Shown in pieces: positions 1 to 6,289 of a stretch of DNA of 6,289 nt. Source of the stretch: Acidimicrobiaceae bacterium (GTDB lineage: Bacteria; Actinomycetota; Acidimicrobiia; Acidimicrobiales; Ilumatobacteraceae). Below the pieces are notes generated by a model. That model was not told the DNA's origin. It worked only from the letters and a program-made list of their open reading frames with translations, and did not search any database. The translations under genes and the position numbers were made by a program. The DNA lies in the NCBI GenBank assembly GCA_947490975.1, contig CANLHV010000073.1, positions 1-6,289 of the forward strand, written 5' to 3'. Within the stretch, counting starts at the first letter, position 1. Each line of letters starts with the position of its first letter.

Positions 1-723
1 AACATTGCGGCGCGCGCCGAGTCTGCATCAAAAATCTACGGCAGTGGCGAGAGCGAGGTTCGTGCTCTCGACAATGTGAGCGTCAGTTTTGAGCGGGGCA
101 AATTCAGCGCAATCATGGGGCCGAGCGGCTCGGGCAAATCAACGCTGATGCACTGTATTGCTGGCCTCGATGCATTGACATCTGGCAGTGTCTACATCGG
201 TGATACTGATTTATCAAAACTGAGCGACAAAGAAATAACCAAACTGCGTCGTGAAAAAATCGGCTTCATCTTTCAGAGTTTCAATCTGATTCCGACGCTT
301 AATGCGTATGAAAACATCACTCTCCCGCTGTCGCTTGGCAAGTCAAAGGGCGACAAGGCGTGGATTCAACAAGTCATTGACACGATCTCACTCAACGATC
401 GACTTGATCACCGCCCCAGCGAACTTTCGGGTGGTCAACAACAACGAGTCGCCGTGGCACGCGCGCTCGCAACTCGACCTGAAATAATTTTTGCTGACGA
501 GCCAACAGGCAATCTCGACTCAAAATCAGGTGGCGACATACTCAAATTTATGCGTCGTGCTGTGACTGACTTAAAACAAACAATAGTCATGGTCACTCAC
601 GATGCGGTTTCGGCAAGTTACGCAGACAGAATCGTCTTTCTCAGTGACGGGCATGTCGCTGGCGAGATGACTGCGCCGACACCCGAAAAGGTTCTCGACT
701 TTCTAAAACACCTAGGCGAGTAA
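1..723 (+). CDS. ABC transporter ATP-binding protein, LolD/MacB type (5' end outside window)
   Basis: ATPase subunit that powers the membrane permease encoded next to it; it acts at the cytoplasmic face of the inner membrane. The frame is open from base 1, giving 240 visible residues. All nucleotide-binding motifs are present in order: A-loop Tyr13 (KIYG), Walker A GPSGSGKS at 40-47, Q-loop FQSFN with Gln92, signature LSGGQ at 142-146, Walker B IIFADE at 162-167, D-loop (NLDS) and H-loop His200 (VTHD). The stretch between Q-loop and signature (LIPTLNAYENITLPL) is typical of the MacB/LolD/FtsE-like group. A GTG at 76 could be taken as the start, but it would remove the A-loop tyrosine and the first strand, so the true start lies a few residues left of the window. 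The stop is TAA at 721-723, and the permease begins 8 bases later, so the two form an operon. The substrate is unknown; lipoprotein, peptide or lipid export are all possible for this family. Confidence 0.95.
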   Translation, partial: NIAARAESASKIYGSGESEVRALDNVSVSFERGKFSAIMGPSGSGKSTLMHCIAGLDALTSGSVYIGDTDLSKLSDKEITKLRREKIGFIFQSFNLIPTLNAYENITLPLSLGKSKGDKAWIQQVIDTISLNDRLDHRPSELSGGQQQRVAVARALATRPEIIFADEPTGNLDSKSGGDILKFMRRAVTDLKQTIVMVTHDAVSASYADRIVFLSDGHVAGEMTAPTPEKVLDFLKHLGE

Positions 724-731
724 CCGATTAA

Positions 732-3260
732 ATGTTTCGACTTTCGCTCAAAATGACTATCGCCCGCAAAGGGCGACTCTTCTTAACTTCGCTGGCGATA
801 ATTCTCGGCACCTCATTTTTGTCAGGCACGACGATTTTTTCAGACACGATCAACAGCACTTTCGATCGACTGTTCACCGATGTGTTTCGCGATGTCGACG
901 CATACGTTCGGTCTACCGACTCTGTAGACACTGGTTTTGGCGAACAGCGCGCGCCATCGCCGGTTACCGTGCTCGACACTATTTTGAAAGTTAAAGGCGT
1001 AAGTGCAGCAGTTGGCGACATGCAGAGTTACGCCAGAGTTATTGCCAAGGACGGAAAACCGATCGGTCAAGATCAAGGTCCGCCAACATTCGGTGGCATC
1101 GCCTCAGAAAGCAGTGCCGGTTTATGGAATATCGAAGATGGCCGCTTGCCCGACGGCTCAAAAGAAATGATGCTTGACCGCGAGACGGCAGAAAAAGGCA
1201 AGTATGAAATCGGTGACTCAGTTCGAGTCACCGCACTTTCAGGTACGCGTCAGTTCACCCTTGTTGGCATCGCCAACTACGGCGATATTTCTTCGCCAGG
1301 TGGTGCAACTTTCGCGCTCTTTGATCAGCCAACTGCTTCAGAATTTTTGCTCAAGCCCGGTTTTGTTGATGCGATTTTGATTCAAGGTGATGGCTCACTC
1401 AGTGACGAAGAATTAGCAAAGACAATTAACGCTGCATTGCCGACTGATGCAAAACTTGAAACCCTCACAGGTGCTGAGATAACTGAAGAAACAACCAGTC
1501 AGATAAAAACTGTTCTGGGTTTTTTCACCGCGTTTCTTACTGCGTTTTCATTCATCGCCCTCGGCATCGGTTGCTTCGTTATCTACAACGTTTTTTCGAT
1601 AACTGCAGCACAACGCCAACGCGAAAGTGCGTTGCTTCGGGCAATTGGTGCAAGCCGACGCCAGGTTACACTTTCGTTGCTAGTTGAAGCGCTGATTGTT
1701 GGTGTGCTTGGTTCGGTCATCGGTTTTGTTGCCGGCATCGGTCTTTCACGCGCGCTCAGTGCGTTGCTTAACGCAATTGGTCTCGAAATTCCGACCAAAG
1801 GTTTGACAATTAACTCAGGCGCAATTGTTCAGACAGTTTTGATCGGCACTGTAATCACAGTTCTCTCGGCAATTTTGCCTGCATTCCGCTCGGGCCGTGT
1901 GCCACCGCTGGCAGCCATGCGCGATACTGCTCTCGATACCGTTCAAAAACTCACTCGTCGAGTCACCATCGGTCTCGTGTTGATAACTGCTGGCGCTGTT
2001 GGGCTCTTTGCCTCAATGAACGGCGCCGATGTCGCGATTTTGGGTCTCGGTGTACTCGGTGTTTTTGCTGGTGTTCTGGTAATCGGCCCCGCGCTTTCGA
2101 AACCAGTTGCAATGTTGCTCGGCAAACCCGTTTCGGCGTTGCGTGGTGTGACTGGCGCGATGTCGCAACAAAATGCCGCGCGCAACCCCAAGCGCACTGC
2201 TCGAACTGCAGCCCCAGTTTTAATTGGTGTTGCGCTGGTTACGGCCTTTACGGCACTTGCTGCGAGTGTAAAAAACGAAATTCGCGAATCAATCGGCAGT
2301 TCGTTTCGTGGTGACTATGCACTCAGCGTTAACAGTCGAGGCTTTGGTGGCATACCTACTAGCGTCACCGATCAACTCACTCAACTTGCCGAAGTTGATC
2401 AAGCCACCGGAGTTGGTTTCATCGCTGCCAAAGTTGGCGATGAGTCACCGTTTGTTCTGGTGTTCAATCCAAAAACTGCTGATGGTCTTTATGACCTGGC
2501 GATGGTTGAAGGCGCGCAAAAAGGTTTATCAAAAAACGAAATTCTTGTTGAGGCTGACAAAGCTCTCAACAAGAATTTGACTATCGGCTCAAAAATACAA
2601 GTCACTCTCGTTGACGGTCGATCAATGCAACTTACTGTCGCAGGCACATATACAGACGCATACGGAAACTATGCAATTAGCCGCGAACTATTCGAAGGAT
2701 CGGCAACGCCGCTGTTCGACAGTTTCGTCTACATCAAAACCGCCGCAGGTGTCAGTGACGAAAGTGCGCGAACTGCCATATCTGCAGTAAGCCAAGACCT
2801 CGGCATCGGCACGCTTGAAAGTCGCGACGAATACATCGATACACAAGCAGCACAGGTCGATCAATTTCTAGCGTTGATTTATGGTCTGTTGTTCTTATCT
2901 GTAATCATCGCCATCGTCGGTATTGTCATCACGCTCTTGCTTTCTGTTTTCGAGCGCCGACGTGAAATTGGTTTGTTGCGCGCTGTCGGCATGACACGCT
3001 CGCAAGTGCGCACGATGGTTCGTTGGGAGAGCGTCATTACATCTTTGTTTGGCGCCGTAACTGGTGTTGTGCTCGGCATTTTGACCGGCATCGTGATCGT
3101 CGTATCACTCAACGACTCTGGCTTCAGCGCATTCACTTTGCCGATCGGCAACACGCTTTTCATCTTGGTCGGAGCATTCATAATCGGTGTTATTGCTGCC
3201 GTGTTTCCGGCATGGCGCGCAACTCGCACCGAAATTATCTCGGCGATCGCCTCAGCCTGA
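732..3260 (+). CDS. ABC transporter permease with two FtsX modules (MacB/LolC-like)
   Basis: Membrane subunit (842 residues) of the ABC system whose ATPase lies 8 bases upstream. About ten hydrophobic segments can be seen: near 15-36, 262-290, 315-338, 364-385, 411-428, 434-454, 493-512, 711-739, 768-792 and 805-826. Two large extracytoplasmic regions (about 37-260 and 515-708) separate the segments, the layout of a duplicated MacB periplasmic-core plus FtsX unit. The duplication shows directly in two matching cytoplasmic coupling segments, RQRESALLRAIGASRRQV at 295-312 and ERRREIGLLRAVGMTRSQV at 741-759. Each half ends with a similar motif (ILPAFRSGR at 381-389, VFPAWRATR at 824-832). The ATG at 732 is chosen because MFRLSLKMTIARKGR is a normal short cytoplasmic N-terminus before the first membrane helix; only a weak purine-rich GGCGAG lies upstream, so translation may be coupled to the ATPase. 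No membrane-fusion partner is seen here. The family role is transport or mechanotransmission; the substrate is unknown. Confidence 0.93.
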   Translation: MFRLSLKMTIARKGRLFLTSLAIILGTSFLSGTTIFSDTINSTFDRLFTDVFRDVDAYVRSTDSVDTGFGEQRAPSPVTVLDTILKVKGVSAAVGDMQSYARVIAKDGKPIGQDQGPPTFGGIASESSAGLWNIEDGRLPDGSKEMMLDRETAEKGKYEIGDSVRVTALSGTRQFTLVGIANYGDISSPGGATFALFDQPTASEFLLKPGFVDAILIQGDGSLSDEELAKTINAALPTDAKLETLTGAEITEETTSQIKTVLGFFTAFLTAFSFIALGIGCFVIYNVFSITAAQRQRESALLRAIGASRRQVTLSLLVEALIVGVLGSVIGFVAGIGLSRALSALLNAIGLEIPTKGLTINSGAIVQTVLIGTVITVLSAILPAFRSGRVPPLAAMRDTALDTVQKLTRRVTIGLVLITAGAVGLFASMNGADVAILGLGVLGVFAGVLVIGPALSKPVAMLLGKPVSALRGVTGAMSQQNAARNPKRTARTAAPVLIGVALVTAFTALAASVKNEIRESIGSSFRGDYALSVNSRGFGGIPTSVTDQLTQLAEVDQATGVGFIAAKVGDESPFVLVFNPKTADGLYDLAMVEGAQKGLSKNEILVEADKALNKNLTIGSKIQVTLVDGRSMQLTVAGTYTDAYGNYAISRELFEGSATPLFDSFVYIKTAAGVSDESARTAISAVSQDLGIGTLESRDEYIDTQAAQVDQFLALIYGLLFLSVIIAIVGIVITLLLSVFERRREIGLLRAVGMTRSQVRTMVRWESVITSLFGAVTGVVLGILTGIVIVVSLNDSGFSAFTLPIGNTLFILVGAFIIGVIAAVFPAWRATRTEIISAIASA

Positions 3261-4130
3261 TTTTCGCGCGCGCTCTAACTCTGAGAGATAAATAAATTCG
3301 GCTGGGTGCACACCTGGCGGCGTGTCGTGCTCGGTCACATAGCGACTTGAACTTGTGCCAGCGTGGCGATTCTGACAGTCGGCACACCAATAAAGCACTC
3401 GATTTGCTTCGCCATGATGCGTAACACGAACTTGACCCGTGCAACGCTCGCACTCTTTGCCATGTCGGCCGTAAACGGCGAGCGTTCGATCGTAAGAGGC
3501 GTGTCGAGACTGCAACATCTCAGCTGCGATTGATACGAGTTCACGACATTCATCACGAGTGAGCGAACTAACTTTTGCCCACGGGTGTAGTTCGCACGTC
3601 CAAAGTAATTCGCAGCGAAACACATTGCCGATGCCACGCATCACTCGTTGGTCAAGCAAAACTTCGGCGATAGTCGCGTCAGCATCTTGATAATCGATCA
3701 TCAGATCAACACAAAGATCTAAATCAGTTTTAGGGTCAGACAAGTCGGGGCCATTTCGCCCGAGCAGCGGATGCCGGCGTGGATCAAAATCGTGATGCGT
3801 CTCAACTTCTGATGGGTCGATACATGCCGCAATCAGATTTTCAACTTGTATCGCTATTTTCACTGAACCACGTTTTTTTCTCTGCCAATCGGCAATGTGA
3901 AAAACTCTCCAGGATCCACGCAAACTCATTTTTGTTCTGAGCACTACTCCGTCATCAAATACGATTTCGATTTCGCGACCAAAGGCACGAACTTCTTCGA
4001 TGACGCTGCCAACTTTCAGACTAAGAGCAACATCTTCGGCAATCGTCGCCGCGGTCACATCTTTGCCAATCAATGCAATTCGCAATGACGCCGCTTGTCG
4101 CTGCGCCGAAGTCAAGATTGCAGAAATCAC
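3252..4130 (-). CDS. Fpg/Nei-family DNA glycosylase-like protein, catalytic N-terminus apparently lost
   Basis: Protein of 292 residues resembling Fpg/Nei base-excision glycosylases. Preserved parts are the GSWRV strand at 72-76, the LLDQRVMRGIGNVF helix-two-turn-helix region at 158-171 with DNA-contacting Asn169, the VYGRHGKEC lead-in at 219-227, and a C-terminal zinc finger (Cys227, Cys230, Cys249, Cys252) containing Arg244 and ending YWCADCQ. Family members start with MPEGDT or MPELPE, where Pro2 is the nucleophile and Glu3 a catalytic acid. Here the N-terminus is MISAILTSAQRQAASLR; lining up the following LIGK segment with family members I recall puts Ala4-Ile5 at those positions. The usual catalytic lysine (GKH or RAK motif) is Arg52 in FGREI, and the conserved His of the H-L-x-M strand is Lys67. 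About 38 residues follow the zinc finger. The GTG start has a GGAG 7 bases upstream and overlaps the stop of the Nudix-like gene by 4 bases. Family membership is confident; loss of glycosylase activity is inferred. Confidence 0.88.
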   Translation of the reverse strand: MISAILTSAQRQAASLRIALIGKDVTAATIAEDVALSLKVGSVIEEVRAFGREIEIVFDDGVVLRTKMSLRGSWRVFHIADWQRKKRGSVKIAIQVENLIAACIDPSEVETHHDFDPRRHPLLGRNGPDLSDPKTDLDLCVDLMIDYQDADATIAEVLLDQRVMRGIGNVFRCELLWTCELHPWAKVSSLTRDECRELVSIAAEMLQSRHASYDRTLAVYGRHGKECERCTGQVRVTHHGEANRVLYWCADCQNRHAGTSSSRYVTEHDTPPGVHPAEFIYLSELERARKSG

Positions 4131-4663
4131 GGCAAGACTCCGACCGATGCAAGCGCCAGACGCACGAGACGATCGTGCCCACCTGTCATCTCGCGTCGCA
4201 TTTCTGAACTAATCGCCTGCTCGGGTGTGTACCAACCAAGGTCGAGTGCCTGTTGTGATGGCTGACAGTCACCAGAAACAGGAACAACAAAAGCAAGGCT
4301 GACTGCATGATGTCGCGGATCATGAAATCCGCTGATGTCTGGATCGGTGAAATATTCGACGATTGTGAATGGCGCCGGCTCAGGTGGAATTTTCGGCAGA
4401 GCCATTGGCCCCAAATCTTTTTCAATGTGGCGCAGTAACGCATCACGAATTCTTTCGTTAAGCAGAACGCGACCCGAAACCACTGTGCGTGAAATCGAAC
4501 CATCTGGCGCTTGACGCAAAAGCATGCCAACTTGCGTGACGACGCCAAGTTCATTGACCCTCACCGGAACTGCGTCAACATAAACGAGTGGCACTTGACC
4601 CCGCACTTGTTCAAGCTGGTTGTTATCTAACCAGTTGGTTCGTGTGTCGGTAATCTCGCCCAA
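4127..4663 (-). CDS. DUF4916 Nudix-like protein
   Basis: Protein of 178 residues that I recognise as the actinobacterial DUF4916/Nudix hydrolase-like family, from its VPLVYVDAVPVRV opening (24-36), SGRVLLNERIRDALLRHIEKDLGP core (63-86), FHDPRHHAVSLAFVVPVSGD strand region (113-132) and the LGWYTPEQA ending (142-150). The core occupies the place of the Nudix box G-x5-E-x7-R-E-U-x-E-E-x-G: Gly64, Glu70, Arg78 and Gly85 are kept, but the three glutamates become His79, Lys82 and Asp83 (with a Glu at 81). Metal-dependent pyrophosphatase activity is therefore uncertain, and binding of a nucleotide-like ligand is an alternative. No signal peptide is seen, so it should be cytoplasmic. The TTG start is chosen because a GGAG sits 7 bases upstream and the conserved WLDNNQLEQVRGQVP begins soon after. 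The TGA stop overlaps the GTG of the Nei-like gene (GTGA), indicating coupled translation. Confidence 0.85.
   Translation of the reverse strand: MGEITDTRTNWLDNNQLEQVRGQVPLVYVDAVPVRVNELGVVTQVGMLLRQAPDGSISRTVVSGRVLLNERIRDALLRHIEKDLGPMALPKIPPEPAPFTIVEYFTDPDISGFHDPRHHAVSLAFVVPVSGDCQPSQQALDLGWYTPEQAISSEMRREMTGGHDRLVRLALASVGVLP
4128..4141 (-). promoter_or_regulatory. Ribosome binding site (GGAG) deciding a GTG start inside the Nudix-like gene
   Basis: On the minus strand, GGAG (4141-4138) lies inside the last codons of the Nudix-like gene, 7 bases (TCTTGCC) before GTG at 4130-4128. The same motif and spacing serve the Nudix-like gene, so GTG is very likely the real start of the Nei-like protein. 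This matters because it fixes an N-terminus without the catalytic Pro-Glu. Confidence 0.7.
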
Positions 4664-4674
4664 ATCTTCGCTCC
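4661..4674 (-). promoter_or_regulatory. Ribosome binding site (GGAG) deciding a TTG start
   Basis: On the minus strand, GGAG (4674-4671) is followed by 7 bases (CGAAGAT) and then TTG at 4663-4661. This is the only good ribosome binding site near the beginning of the Nudix-like gene, and no ATG or GTG lies at a suitable place, so it supports initiation at TTG. Confidence 0.7.
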
Positions 4675-4764
4675 AAAAAATTTTAAGTTATAAACATTGT
4701 CTCAGATGGCGCAAAGAATTCGTGGTATTACAGACCGGTGAGTAAAAACATCTCAAATAGTTCG
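4664..4764 (-). promoter_or_regulatory. Spacer between the aldehyde dehydrogenase and the Nudix-like gene, possible weak promoter
   Basis: Apart from two overlaps, the 8-base ABC spacer and the right-edge leader, this is the only non-coding stretch in the window. An AT-rich tract (about 4675-4697) contains TATAAC at 4692-4687 on the minus strand, a good -10 hexamer match. The segment 17 bases further upstream (TTTGCG, 4715-4710) matches a -35 poorly. If real, this promoter would let the Nudix/Nei-like pair be expressed apart from the dehydrogenase. No convincing hairpin plus T-run terminator is seen after the dehydrogenase stop, so read-through is equally possible. Confidence 0.3.
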
Positions 4765-6219
4765 CTACCAGTTTCCGGCAACATATTTAGTTTCTAGAAA
4801 CGCCAGCAAGCCGTCATGGGCTCCTTCGCGACCAAGACCAGACTGCTTAACGCCACCGAAAGGTGCAGCAGGGTCAGAAACAAGTCCGCGGTTTAAGCCG
4901 ACCATTCCAGACTCGAGCGCTTCGGCGATTCGCATGCCCCGACCTAAATCTTGGGTGTAGACATATGAAACAAGACCGTGTTCGACATTGTTGGCGTGCG
5001 CCAAAATGTCATCGCTGTCTTTGAATCGCACCAATGGTGCAACTGGTCCGAAAATTTCGGTTTGCAAAATTGGTGCATCAAATGAAACATCTGTGAGCAC
5101 CGTAGGAAAGTAGCCGTATGACCCGTCTGTTGCGGCACTGCCACCGCATACAACTTTTGCGCCAAAAGCTTTTGCTTCATCTACCAACTTGGCGACTTGT
5201 TGCTGCTGTGATTTCGAAACAAGCGGACCAACAGTTGTCTTTGCATCAAGTCCATCGCCCAAGACGAGAGCACTCATCCGTGCAGTTAGACCATCAGCAA
5301 AAGCATCATAAATTTTTTCGTGCACAAAAAACCTGTTGGCTGCCGTGCAAGCCGCACCACCATTGCGCATTTTTGCCAACATCGCACCATCGATAGCAGC
5401 CGAAAGATCGGCGTCATCAAAAACAATAAAAGGTGCATTGCCGCCAAGCTCCATGGTGCAGTTAATAATTTTTTCGGCAGCTTGGGCTAACAGCAACGAA
5501 CCAACTGGTGTTGAACCTGTGAACGAAAGTTTGCGCACTCGATCTGACTTCAACATTGCGCTAACTGCGGGCCCTGACGGGCTCGGCACAACGACATTTA
5601 CTACTCCGTCTGGCACACCTGCTCGTTGCATTATTTCGGCGATTGCTAACGCGGTCAACGGTGTTTCGCTGGCCGGTTTCAAAACAACCGTGCAGCCTGC
5701 TGCCAATGCTGGCCCGATTTTGCGAGTTGCCATCGCCGCAGGAAAATTCCATGGGGTTGCCAAGAGTGCAACTCCGACCGGCTGTCGCGAGACCATCAAC
5801 CAGTTGGCACCACTCGGTGCGCGGCGATAGTCGCCATCTATGCGCACTGCTTCTTCGCTGAACCATCTGAAGAACTCGGCTGCGTACGCGACTTCGGCGC
5901 GGGCATCACTCAAAACTTTGCCGTTCTCAAGAGTTATCAATCGCGCCAAAGATTCTTGCTCGGCGATCATAATTTCAAAACTCTTGCGCAAAATTTCGGC
6001 GCGCACTCGAGGTGCAGTTGCCTTCCATGAGTTAAATGCACTTTGTGCAGCGTCAACAGCCGACAAACAATCGTCTGGTGTCGCACTCGAAACTTGAGCC
6101 AGTGTCGAACCATCGACGGGGTTCGTTACTGATACTTTCGATTTATGGGCGACCCATTTACCTGCAATTAGAGAGTCAAGCGGTTGTGATGCACTGATTT
6201 TTGCCGATTCATTTTTCAT
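4765..6219 (-). CDS. gabD: NAD(P)-dependent succinate-semialdehyde dehydrogenase-type aldehyde dehydrogenase
   Basis: Cytoplasmic aldehyde dehydrogenase of 484 residues, the normal length for the GabD group, which oxidises succinate semialdehyde to succinate in 4-aminobutyrate breakdown. Visible active-site elements are Asn158 in PWNFP, Lys181 in LKPASETP, the cofactor-binding FTGSTPVG at 233-240, general base Glu257 in MELGGN, nucleophile Cys291 and Glu388 in EIFGP. The C-terminal VGLNRGLVSDPAAPFGGVK (440-458) followed by SGLGREG (460-466) is the strongest pointer to the succinate-semialdehyde dehydrogenase branch. The motif around the nucleophile reads NGGAACTAANR, lacking both the Gln of the common GQTC form and the second cysteine of the CVC type, which in some family members forms a redox-sensitive disulfide. 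The ATG at 6219 gives a short family-like lead before LIAGKWV; no clear ribosome binding site precedes it. No other 4-aminobutyrate gene is in view, so other semialdehydes are possible substrates. Confidence 0.92.
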   Translation of the reverse strand: MKNESAKISASQPLDSLIAGKWVAHKSKVSVTNPVDGSTLAQVSSATPDDCLSAVDAAQSAFNSWKATAPRVRAEILRKSFEIMIAEQESLARLITLENGKVLSDARAEVAYAAEFFRWFSEEAVRIDGDYRRAPSGANWLMVSRQPVGVALLATPWNFPAAMATRKIGPALAAGCTVVLKPASETPLTALAIAEIMQRAGVPDGVVNVVVPSPSGPAVSAMLKSDRVRKLSFTGSTPVGSLLLAQAAEKIINCTMELGGNAPFIVFDDADLSAAIDGAMLAKMRNGGAACTAANRFFVHEKIYDAFADGLTARMSALVLGDGLDAKTTVGPLVSKSQQQQVAKLVDEAKAFGAKVVCGGSAATDGSYGYFPTVLTDVSFDAPILQTEIFGPVAPLVRFKDSDDILAHANNVEHGLVSYVYTQDLGRGMRIAEALESGMVGLNRGLVSDPAAPFGGVKQSGLGREGAHDGLLAFLETKYVAGNW

Positions 6220-6289
6220 ACTGTTCAGTCTTACGCAACTGCTGCTTCATTTAAAAACGCTAGATTTGTCGGGTGAATAAACAGCGAAT
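6220..6289 (-). promoter_or_regulatory. Leader of the aldehyde dehydrogenase gene, tentative promoter
   Basis: The 70 bases between the dehydrogenase start and the window edge hold no supported gene on either strand. On the minus strand, TTCACC (6277-6272) and TTAAAT (6254-6249) are each 4 of 6 matches to -35 and -10 consensus with a 17-base spacing. The match is weak and could be chance. Confidence 0.22.

Noticed and set aside
76..723. GTG at 76 as the start of the ABC ATPase
   Set aside because: The frame is open to base 1 and the 25 residues before it include the A-loop tyrosine (KIYG) and the RALDNVS strand conserved in the family, so the gene starts left of the window.
2879..3229. 116-codon open frame on the minus strand
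   Set aside because: It is antisense to the C-terminal membrane module of the permease, whose sequence is conserved; the predicted peptide has no recognisable features.
3264..3295. CGCGCGCGC run and CTCT/AGAG inverted repeat near the convergent gene ends as a terminator
   Set aside because: The stem is only about 4 base pairs, has no following T-run and lies within the coding sequence of the Nei-like gene.
4120..4200. A frameshift hiding a normal MPEGDT start for the Nei-like protein
   Set aside because: I translated the Nei-like frame upstream into the Nudix 3' end and scanned the region for a Pro-Glu-Gly-Asp-Thr coding stretch; none is present, and the GGAG/GTG signal supports the start as it stands.
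4664..4764. SOS box or other damage-response operator before the Nudix-like gene
   Set aside because: No match to the actinobacterial LexA-type palindrome (TCGAAC-N4-GTTCGA) or another clear palindrome was found in the spacer.
5336..5830. 164-codon open frame on the plus strand
   Set aside because: It lies entirely antisense to the clearly conserved aldehyde dehydrogenase, shows no recognisable family, and has the composition expected of a shadow frame.

Overview
The window looks like a piece of an actinobacterial chromosome of middling GC content (roughly half by eye, not computed). The evidence is a DUF4916-type Nudix-like protein, a family I know from actinobacteria, an actinobacterial-style LolD/MacB-type ABC pair, and an Nei-like protein of actinobacterial type. 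Unusual start codons (TTG and GTG, each behind a GGAG) also occur. A mid-GC aquatic actinobacterium or acidimicrobiian would fit, but this is inference. Coding density is very high, and no mobile element, RNA gene or CRISPR array is visible.

Left half, plus strand (1-3260): the end of an ABC transporter ATPase, whose N-terminus lies off the left edge, is followed 8 bases later by an 842-residue permease with two FtsX-type modules. Together they should form one inner-membrane exporter or lipid/lipoprotein-handling complex. Its substrate cannot be read from the sequence.

Right half, minus strand, read from right to left (6219-3252): an aldehyde dehydrogenase of the succinate-semialdehyde dehydrogenase type; a 97-base spacer plus ribosome binding site; a DUF4916 Nudix-like protein; and an Fpg/Nei-family protein whose GTG start overlaps the Nudix stop by 4 bases. 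The last two are very likely translationally coupled. The Fpg/Nei gene meets the permease gene tail to tail with a 9-base overlap.

The main point of interest is the Nudix/glycosylase-like couplet. It resembles a pairing of nucleotide sanitation (MutT-like) with base excision (Fpg/Nei-like), yet both proteins appear changed at the residues that normally do the chemistry. The Nei-like protein lacks the N-terminal Pro-Glu nucleophile motif and the catalytic lysine but keeps the helix-two-turn-helix and zinc-finger DNA-binding parts. The Nudix box lacks most of its metal-binding glutamates. This suggests a DNA-binding or nucleotide-sensing pair rather than a classical repair pair. That is a hypothesis, not a demonstrated function.
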